Below, in pieces: positions 55,299 through 64,000 of a stretch of DNA of 64,000 nt. The notes under the pieces are model-generated. The model searched no databases and was not told the DNA's origin. It was given only the letters and a program-made list of their open reading frames with translations. The translations under genes were made by a program, and so were the position numbers. This stretch comes from Rheum nobile. Taxonomy: Eukaryota > Streptophyta > Magnoliopsida > Caryophyllales > Polygonaceae. The DNA is taken from assembly GCA_027886185.1 (NCBI GenBank), contig WOAB01000040.1, positions 992,001 to 1,056,000 of the forward strand. Reading direction: 5' to 3'. Numbering within the stretch: position 1 is the stretch's first letter; the number at the start of each line of letters is the position of its first letter.

Positions 55299-57982
55299 TC
55301 AGAGCAGAGGCGGGGAAGAGGCGATTTCTTGTTCACACCTGTTGCAGATGAATATCTTTGGTATCTCTTCATGGTTTGGTATGCGCAAGCAACGAGTGTG
55401 CTGCCAAACCTCACATATATCACAAGCCACCATCCTCTCTCCATCATCCTCCTTGGCCCCACAAATACACTCGACATACCGAACATCGCCATTGCTACTT
55501 TGGCAAACCTCTTGAAGCTCCTCTTCATTCATCGCCCCCTCGAGGATGATTACGTTGCCTGCCTCCATCACCAGCCTCGAAACCGCCTCTCCTTCCCAGC
55601 CGATCAGGGGGGAATCCGGGTTTGAAATGGCTTCGATTCTCAGCCCCTTCATACCCCAATACAGTTCTCTGAATCGATTTTCGGCCTCTCTCTTGAGCCC
55701 TTCAGTGCTCATGCTACCTTTCACTACAAGCACTTCACCTGGTACCTTCCTCTCTTGGGTGTTCTTGATCTGCAGTCTGCAATCCACCTCAATTGAGTCG
55801 TTGGGCACCACAGTTTGGCTGCAGAATTCCTTTAGGAAGAACTTGGTGTCCAAAATTATGCTTGTAGCAATTGGGATTGCACTGAGCAGCCCATTATTAC
55901 TCGAACTCGGCTTCCTCTCCTTGAATAAGCACTTGTATAGGTATAACATGTCCTGTGTAAGCTGGGATTTTGATACCCTGCAACCCTCCCTTGGCCTTTC
56001 AACCATCTGGCCGTTGATGAGAGCCCCAGAGATGTCTTCTAGGCAGTACTCAAGCACCTTGGTAACCGGGTTGAGGCTACGACGAACCAAGTAGTTGCCG
56101 ACGACATGGTTTCCTAGTGACTTGAGCACAAAATCAAGCAAGCCAGTGTCACCTATGTAGTTCCTAGCGGTGTCCCGGACTTGCTGCCTTGACACCCACT
56201 TGAACTCTGACCTCCTTAGAGAATCGACAATGGCTCGGGTGGCCATCTCCACGCGCTTGGGCGACCAGCGGCAGTTGGCAGGCTCTGGTGGCGCCCGGAT
56301 CCCGTGGCTGTCACCAGATGGGTCTCTGGGGAGCCTGGAATTGAGCTCAAGCATGAACTGAAAGAGGTCTCCCAAGGTGATGAGTGAGTGATCTGATAGT
56401 GCTTGGTACCTGGCCAATTCAGTTCATCAAAAGCCAAAAATGACATACTTGTAAACTAAGATATGTTGATTTAGTCCGGACCGGACCTAGTGAAGATGAG
56501 CGCGATGTTGTGATCGGATTGGTTGAGACGTGGGAGGAGGAGACACAGAGGGATGTTCTGCAAGGCTTGGATTGCCTTCTGGTACATCTGATGAGTCACA
56601 CCGAAGCTCCCGCGGCTAAATTGGTAGCCCCAGCGCTGGAACCAGGGTCCGGCGTAGGCTACCCCGTGGATTAGCCTCAACTCCATGCCTCTCTTGCAGC
56701 AAGTGTCAGTTAAACTCACTTTCCTATATATCACCATACAATACAAACATCCAATTCAAAATTAGGATGAAGTTGCATTAATGTAGGTACGGTAGGTGTG
56801 AATAAAATATTATCAGTGTGTGTACGTATATAGCATTATAGCTAGCTAGAGATGTGTACGTACGTACCTGGCGCGTAGGCCAAGGCAAAGGCGGTCCCAG
56901 AAGTCCATGATCTGGTGGCCAGTGAGGTCGGAGCCCATCTCGACGCCATTGATACAAAGCAAATGGCCGAAGCCATTGCAATGGAAGACGCCGTGGAGAG
57001 CGTGGCCGTCGAGCTCTACCAAGTTGAAGGAGGCTTGCTTCTTGGCTTCTGATCTCATCGCCATCACGTCGCAGCAATTGCCTTGCTGGCACCCCACGCA
57101 CGTCGCTGCTATCACCGTCGCAGCCGTCTCCTTAGATGGCACCACGAAATGGTAGTTCATGTTGCATATCATATGCTGTCCCCATCCTGATCCAACGTAC
57201 GTACGTACATGCAAATTAATCATCCCTTCAAATCACCATCAATATATATACTTCTTTGCTAGCTAGTTTAGTTTGTTGATAAACAAATACAACCCTAAAG
57301 CATGATATGTATATGTATATGTATAATGCCTCGGGTATTAATTAATTAGCTCCTGCTCACTCGGTCGACCATATATGGTACTTTCCCATTTTAACTCATC
57401 TAGAGCACAAATAAATAGTCACATTTATGACAACGACTCTATACATACACATGCATGTAGTGCAATTAATTAAGCATCTCTTGAACATGAACTCGAGCAT
57501 AAATTAAATAAAGCGAACCTCGATTGCCTCAAAATCCAACTCAGCCATAATGCAATATATATACTCGGACGTACATTAAGCTAGATGTAACATATAAATT
57601 AAAGGTAGGATGATGTATTATGTATATATATTCGATCCTTTAATTCACCTATGTATTGACAATGCGTGCAGTGGCGATACACGGAAGCCTCGACCGGCTC
57701 TTGGACGACGAACAAGAAAACAGTACGATCAGGGCGGTGGCGGTGCACTTCCAGCTGAAACGACCAGCTCACCAACCCATTACACAAGCTAGTGCTTTCC
57801 ATCCTCCCAACCTCGAGAAGAGCCCTAACGTTCTTCAAGAACGACCCGTTTAGCTCCGCCGGGTACCCGTTTTCTCCAAAGCTCTTGAATCTGAAAACAC
57901 TCCTGTCTCCTCCTGTCGTTAACGTCGAAAACGACAGCCTCTTCCTCTTTTTGCACCCCAAGAACTCCAAATTCGCCGCCAT
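55299..57982 (-). CDS. MS1: PHD-finger male-fertility regulator, MS1/MMD1 type, 4 exons, 666 aa
   Basis: The family acts in the nucleus of anther cells; MS1 controls tapetum and pollen-wall gene expression. Exons on the minus strand: 57982-57649, 57186-56868, 56723-56487, 56409-55299, all with GT-AG borders and continuous frame. Early blocks are GCKKRKR, FRFKSFGENGYP, WSFQLEVHRH and a Cys/His cluster CTHCQYIGWGQHMICN. Then come HGVFHCNGFGHLLCINGVE, GSDLTGHQIMDFWDRLC, HGVAYAGPWF.RWGYQF and NYIGDTGLLDFVLKSLGN. A C4HC3 PHD finger close to the C terminus (CICGAKEDDGERMVACDICE, then WQHTRC and CNRC) fits histone-tail reading. The protein ends soon after the PHD, and its length (MS1 of Arabidopsis is about 670 aa) favours MS1 over MMD1/DUET, but I am not certain of the orthology. 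It converges on RRN3, with 394 bp between the stops. Confidence 0.85.
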
Positions 57983-58037
57983 TTTTACCGGATTAATTAC
58001 TTCTCAAGCATCAGAAAGAAAGAAAGGCTACCTCAAG

Positions 58038-58069
<32 letters not shown>

Positions 58070-59910
58070 GCTAGGCTACACAATGCTTAATGTCTGAACC
58101 ATATGACTAATCAAATTAATAATAATATGCACGGTGCGTTACATATATAGTTTCATGCATATAGTGTTGCAGATGAATAATTATTTTGCACCAGACATCT
58201 TTTCTAAGTTTTAATTGGGAGGTTTTGTGTGTGTGAGTAATTAAGTTTATATGAGGAATAAAAAGTGTAAGTGTACAGTATATATAAGTGGAAGCAAAAT
58301 TTAAGCTGCCCATGCAAATCTACCGCGTTTTACCGAAACCTACGTTTTTGTAACAGAATGCAATACATGTGGGGTGTCAAATTCTATATAACGAATTTCT
58401 TGATTAGTATATGTGATAGGATAGTGTGTAATGATGGAGCAGTTGTGACACACATATTTCTGCTCAACTCATGCTTTTTGGTCCTCCCAAATCTATCGCT
58501 CTTAATTATTTTTAATTTTGCGATTAGATCTGTAAGAATGCAAGTCTCCTGCGTAAGATTTACAAAGTGTTACTTCTTAGATATGGAGGGAGGGGGGGTT
58601 ACATGACCGTAGTAAATGGATTGTCTTGTAATTTCTTTTCCGGTTCGATTTGCCAGATCGAATTACACTACTTTTAGAAAGTTTTGTAAAGTGCTGAATT
58701 AGACGGTGAATCAATAAGGGTTGTTCTCTAGCTAGATGCAGGCAGTTTCAATCGAATCTTCACGTGTGTATCCAAGTCAAGGGACAGTGAATGATGCTCA
58801 CAGGTTGTTTGCAAGGATGAGGAGCTCAATTAATATTGTGAGCCGAATACTGTCAATACAATAATTTGATGATAATCTTTGACAGCTCAAAGTCCACCAA
58901 GGTGATACCAATCAACATATCATAACATTTCTTAAATTAAGTCGGAAAGAAAAGAGTGTCGTACTTCCCTCCTAAATTTAGGACATTGGATTGGCCCAAG
59001 AACAAATTAATCAACATTCAGTTTCAATCAAAACAAACAAATTAAGCAAGTTAGTAGAACACGTACTCTAGTAAAGGGAGTGAGAGATTTAAATTAGGAA
59101 TTAACTAGTACAAACTAAATTCTATGAAAAGTCATCTTTGTAGTCGGCGGAATTTAGACAAAGTTGAACCAACATCTCACACCTATAAATAGGCCTAGTT
59201 AGCTTGTATTTAGGCATCCATCGAAGTGGATCGATCAAGAGTGTGAGTGAGTGTTGTGAGGAGTAGGTGATTGAGCTATTAAGCTCAAGGTAGTCTCAAT
59301 TCGAGTTTTGGGATGGATGAAGCTTGTAAGTTACACTTTGGGTGAGTGTCCCACACATAAAATTAATTAGTATTGTACAAGTCATTTTCTTGTGTACACT
59401 AGTGTTTATGAATTTTTTTTTCCAGGCATTTTCTAGAAACTTATTCCTGATTTTTTTTTTGAGAACCACTTATTCCTGATTTAGACATGAAAGAAAACTT
59501 ATTTTGAAAATAGGCTGGATGAAGTCGATATTCTATGAAGCGACTCATTTAAAAATACGGGGTTCAAAATAGCGACTTTACCAAAAGTAAAGTTGTTTTT
59601 TTTTAAAAAAAAAAAAAGGTCAGAATCGCTACAGAGTACATCGACTATTTTTATTTTTTTCACCGATTTAAATTCATGCGTAAAAGACATAAGTCACTTC
59701 ACTATACAACCATATATTATACAAAATTTTCGCGTGGTAGCCTTGAATTTTTGCAATTTTCGCGAGATACCCAAAGGTTTGAACTATTTCGCGTGGTACC
59801 CCTGAGGTTTTAAAAAAAATTGCCAAATACCCTTGACGTTAGAAACTGTTAAATTTTGCCAAATTTTAATTGAGAATTTACATGAAAAAGGGCGTTTTTG
59901 ACTTGCATAT
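57983..59910. other. MS1-type gene upstream region and intergenic sequence
   Basis: A TA microsatellite (about 58034-58069) lies 50-90 bp before the ATG on the gene's strand, preceded by TTTC repeats. A MITE-like end rich in TTCGCGTGGTA and ATACCC words sits at 59730-59840. No further gene is supported. Confidence 0.5.
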
Positions 59911-60209
59911 TGTAATAACCCTCATGTTACCATAAGGGTAATATGACAGAATGTATGTTTGGTTAAAGCAAGATATAGAATTCCCTTAAGTTATGAATAG
60001 TCTAAACTATGGTTAACGTTAACTGTAAATTGAACCAACTTATAACTTTTAACTTAGAAATGCTAGAACCAATTTACAAAGTGTTAAATGGGTTAGGCAT
60101 GGTTAAACTTATAAGGTTGAGTAACTGATTATTAAGATCGCTTGTCTGAGCTGTCTGGGTTGTTATCGGCCAAGTTTCGGGGTCGAAACTTCTTTTAAGG
60201 GGGTAGTGA
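59911..60209 (+). mobile_element. Remnant left of E: LTR-like start, then 3' internal end with PPT
   Basis: TGTAATAACCCTCATG at 59911 looks like the start of a related LTR, but about 250 bases later the sequence is the end of an internal region. It carries the AAGTTTCG/CGAAACTT hairpin (60171-60190) and TTTTAAGGGGGTAGTGA right before the E LTR. So an upstream element, mostly deleted, ended in this LTR. Confidence 0.6.
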
Positions 60210-62540
60210 TGTAATACCCCTCAATTTCAGTAAGGGTATTTGGGTAATTTCCCAACCCTCGTTCTATAAGTATGACGCGTCGAGCGTATTTGGAACCTCT
60301 GTAATAATCTCTTGAACGAAATATTATACGTTTACTAAGATTTTGGGTCATAAGGTAGTTGAGAGTGCTAAAATAATTAAATTTGGCATATCCTCGAACG
60401 AGACCAGCGACCAGAGACCAAGGATCACGCTCGCGGAAGTTCCGCGACCGCGGATTTATTCCGCGACCGCGGAAGTGCCCAGAAGCAATCGCGGCTCCGT
60501 TTTCGCGACTGCGGATTGCTGCGTCTTCGTCTTCTCTGTTTTTCGAGCGGCGACGCATGGAATTTCCCTCGTTTCTCAACGCTCGCGGTGGGGAAATGGG
60601 AACCGGTTGGTCTGCCGATGTGAGGGTGAACGGCTCCTCCTCCTTGGCTATAAAAGGGAGCTCGGGCAGCCTCATTCTTCATCCACATCTGCAGCTCTCA
60701 ATCTTCTCTCTCCCTCTCGTTTCAAGCTCGCCGGAAGTCTCGAGTGTCGTCGGAAGCCTCGCCGGAGTTCCTAGTAGTCGCCAGTGGGGCCGTGGAAGCT
60801 TGGAGTGGTGGTGAGCCTTGTTCGAAGCCGAGGAGTAGTCGCTCGCATCATCGTCTTCGCCGAAGGTGAGCCTCGAATCGATTTGGAGTCGCGTCGGAAG
60901 GCGATCCGCGATCGCTGAGATGAATTCCACGACCATAGAAGTTGCCCAGAATTCCGCGACCGCGGCAGTGCAAACCGCGACCGCGGCTTGCCCTGGCAAG
61001 CGCGATCGTGGCTTGGACAACCACGATCACGACTCAGGCTTATTTTTCTTCGATTCGTATCGTATTGGTTTTACCCTCGTTGTTCGTTCGTAACGAATTT
61101 AACTTAGGGTTCCGTCGTTGTTTCATCATCGTCGTAGGAATCCGTAATCAGATTCCAGTTTCCAGATACCCGGAACCCGACAACTTCGTTCGTCTCGATT
61201 AAGGCAAGTGGCGGTTCGCTCCTGCTTATCATTCCATAATTCCTTTAATTATCAATTACTTGATTGTTAATTAAATTGGGGTGAAGTGTTGTTTCGTTTG
61301 GGAACAATTTTATAAATTCAATGATTAAAATATGATATTATAATAGATTGTATATATTGCTAGAAACAACGCTATTATACCTGTTATTACTGTGATGGCT
61401 TTATTGTGGATTTTAAATGTAAACTTAATGCTAGATTAGCACGAGTATTCGTAGGAACGCTAATTCCTGGTGAGAATTAGTCATTTCTTTATAACATGGT
61501 ATTAGTCGGATAATTCTCTAATACTTTTAAAGGTCATGACCATTGCTTCCTATCCACCTGTTAAGGTTAGGAGGTGTTAAGCACCTTGCTAGTGCAATTT
61601 GGGATGGACGTATTGTCACCCTGTGTTATTCTCGTTGTCACTCGAGATCATATTAAAAGCTTAACGTGAATATACGTTTTGTAATTAAATAAGATAAGTG
61701 CGGTTATGCACATAATTAATATACCCTCGGGCGAGGAGTACAACGTGGAAACTGCCCAGACTTCGGTTAGAGTAAGTCTTCTTTCCAATCTGGATTCGCA
61801 TTGTGAGGTGAGGTTGGTCGCTGACCCAAATGATCAAGTCATTTTTAAACGCTTGTGTGAAAACTATAACGTTCCCAAACATTTTTCATACTTTCCCATA
61901 AGACTCAATTCCTTTGGAGTCTTCTTTTCAGTGCATGTCTAAACTTTAATCATTCCGTGAAAGTTCCGGATTATGTATCGTTCCTTCGGTTGTTATTCGA
62001 GGGACAATGATAGTAAACGGTTACGATCACTAGAACCATTCTGTTTTCACCCTTGCATAGTCTTTCATTAGACTAACCAACCGGGTTTTATTCCTTGCAT
62101 GGTTGGCTGGTGTCATCCGTCCTATACGGCACATCAGGGTGGGTCCCCGAAGACTTGAAGTAATCAATCGAAGAAGAAGCTTGAAGTTGAGGATTTAAGT
62201 GACATTGTTTTAAGGTCGTTAAGTATTACTTTAATATATATATATATATTTTATAACCTAGTCATGTAATAGGTTTATTCATAAAGTCTTCCGCTGTGTA
62301 ATTTAAAAGTCTTCCTCTGTAAAGTTCACTCTGTTGTAAAATCGTCACTTCTTATTTCATGAGAAGTTTTTTAATAAAAGGTTGAGTTTTATTTAAATAT
62401 GTCTTCCGCTGTTTAATCTCTCGTTATTTAATATACTTATTTAAGTTTAGTTGTTCCGATTAAAGCCTAGGGTGACTTTGGACATTAACGTCTAAGGTCA
62501 CTGGCGTGTGACACTACCGACATAAGTCGGGGGTGTTACA
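60210..62540 (+). repeat. Element E LTR (2331 bp)
   Basis: Starts TGTAATACCCC and ends CGGGGGTGTTACA. It carries TATAAAAG at 60649-60656, the 12-base module CCGCGACCGCGG twice upstream (60442-60453, 60461-60472) and twice downstream (60954-60965, 60975-60986). It has a polypurine tract on its left and a primer binding site on its right. Confidence 0.88.
60649..60656 (+). promoter_or_regulatory. TATA box of E LTR
   Basis: TATAAAAG in CCTTGGCTATAAAAGGGAG, the same context as in the B LTR. Confidence 0.7.
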
Positions 62541-62544
62541 ATTA

Positions 62545-62556
62545 TGGTATCAGAGC
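62545..62556 (+). other. Element E primer binding site
   Basis: TGGTATCAGAGC, initiator tRNA-Met type, four bases after the LTR end, followed by CAATGG as in element B. Confidence 0.85.
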
Positions 62557-63252
62557 AATGGTTTTAAAATTCTTGGCCTATTCTTAGGTTTGAGAATTTT
62601 CGAAAATTATTTTTGAAATTATTTTTTTTAACCTATTTTCCATTAAAAAGGAAATTCGAGAGTTTCAATGTTAAATTTAAAATTTTTAATTATTTCTTAG
62701 AATTTAATTTAAAATAGTGATTTAGCTATTTGAACTTCAAAAGTTATTTATAGTTGGTTTTTAAATGGTGTGTATAAGCAATCAAACGTAAGTTTATGAT
62801 TGTAACTTTAAAGTGCGATTTTTGGTCTTAGTAAGAGTTTTGTAATAATCGTATCACTAGTTTGAGAAACTAAATTTATAAACAATTATTTTTATTAAGT
62901 TTAATATATTAAGGTTTAAAGGTATAAAGTATGAAGTTTGAAAGTATAAGGTTTATTAATAAGTGGTTTTTCAAACTTCTGCAAACTTCGAGTTGTTACT
63001 TATTCCTTAGATCCATTCTTAGGGATATTGTCTCTTCTTAGGTTTAATGTCATTTAAAGGTTGACATTTCTCCTAGAGTACCCATTCTAAAGTAAAGAGA
63101 AGAAGATCGTTTCTGCGATTAATGGTGAAGGGTTAGTCAGACTGATATAAAGTTATTAGTTTGGACCCTTACAATTCATATCATAACGTATTTGACTAAG
63201 TGTCACGTTCAAGTTGGAAAAGTTCTAAACTAACGTTATGGTTCATCAACAG

Positions 63253-64000
63253 ATGGTGAACACAAGAAACACAGTCCGTGCTGGTGCTGGACCAGGTAAC
63301 AACCCAAGGCTGAATCTGAGGAGCGCCGCTAATCAAGGGGAGGAGAGCGAGTCTGTCTCTCACAATAACCCCGCAAGCGTTGGCCAAGTTTAGGCTAATC
63401 CTCTGGTAGTGTTAGATGCCGCGACCAAAGAGGCCATTCGTGGGTTTGTTATACAGACGGTCACCGATGTAATTCAGTCAATTGCACCGCAAGCACAGGG
63501 TGGTCCAGTTCCTCAGGTTATTCCTGAATTTGAGGAGCCAGTGGATCTGGTACCTCAGGTCGATGTCGTCAGGAACAGAGGGGATTACGGTCGAGCCTTA
63601 AAGGCCGTGAGGTCAATGAGGCCTGACAGTTATGACGGTACCGGAGAACCAGTCAGAGTGGCGTATTGGTTCTCGCATATGGAACGGCTGTTCAGGAACG
63701 TGGATTGCACTGAGACTGAGAAAGTGCACATCGCTTCCCTTCAACTTAAGGATGTGGCTAGCGAATGGTGGGAGAGCACTGTTCTACCTGATCATCTCGG
63801 ATTGAACTGGGGTATGTTCAAGACTAAGATGACTGACCGTTTCTTTTCCCGTGGTATGAGGGAGGAGAAGCATAAGGAGTTTCTTTACCCTAAGACCGAG
63901 GGGTTGAAGGTGACTGAGCTTGCAGCTAAGTTCAATCATTTGTTGCAATATGCTGGACCAGAAGTGTCGAGTGAAGAGCAAAAGATCTGGTACTTCCATG
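63253..64000 (+). pseudogene. Element E gag, 5' part, cut by the window edge
   Basis: MVNTRN start directly after CATCAACAG, closely related to B gag. An in-frame TAG at 63391-63393 replaces a Gln codon (CAG in B and C). Beyond it the capsid region is open to the window end (MRPDSYDGTGEPVRV, WFSHMERLF, ASLQLKDVASEWWE, YPKTEGLKVTELA). Whether zinc knuckles and pol follow cannot be seen here. Confidence 0.85.

Overview
This is nuclear DNA from a flowering plant, probably a eudicot. The evidence is genes with many short GT-AG introns, plant-type Ty3/gypsy and LINE retroelements, Stowaway and hAT MITEs, and an RRN3 gene next to a PHD-finger gene of the MS1/MMD1 male-fertility type. I cannot name the species.

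Layout. 1-11.4 kb is gene-poor: a hAT-like end (near 604), a tRNA-like fragment (1190-1253), a 5'-truncated LINE on the minus strand with an 18-bp target duplication (1555-3570), an Athila-related LTR remnant (about 3921-5312) and AT-rich sequence. 11.37-44.0 kb is a stack of nested LTR retrotransposons resolved here to the base. An old minus-strand Tekay-like LTR (D) was split by element B (LTR start 11722, 3' LTR end 41543, target duplication CCGTA). B was then hit twice: by a complete, apparently intact Athila element in its 5' leader (14234-25322, target duplication CCTAT), and by a decayed Tekay/Del chromovirus, C, inside its 3' LTR (28436-39402, target duplication GCGGC/GCGGT). Three inverted-repeat elements (41547-42149) sit exactly between B's 3' LTR and its target duplication. 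44-49.6 kb holds a small gene for a predicted tail-anchored protein and a broken B3-domain gene.

49.7-58.0 kb carries two convergent host genes. RRN3 (+ strand, 15 exons, 587 aa) encodes the RNA polymerase I initiation factor. An MS1-type PHD-finger gene (- strand, 4 exons, 666 aa) lies next to it. Both reading frames join without breaks over all inferred splice sites. 60.2-64.0 kb holds the LTR, leader and partial gag of another Tekay-type element (E) that runs off the right edge.

Most interesting points: (1) GC-rich CCGC...GCGG modules recur near the promoters of five LTR families from two unrelated gypsy lineages, and inside Athila coding sequence, with indels between paired LTRs; (2) two hairpins in the Athila 3' region keep the same fold (7-bp stem, AAAA bulge, CCC-GNRA-GGG cap) with different stem bases; (3) an extra acidic ORF before gag in element C starts with an N-myristoylation-like signal; (4) the hairpin-element cluster at the B border; (5) an almost G-free, ATG-free leader before the Athila third ORF.
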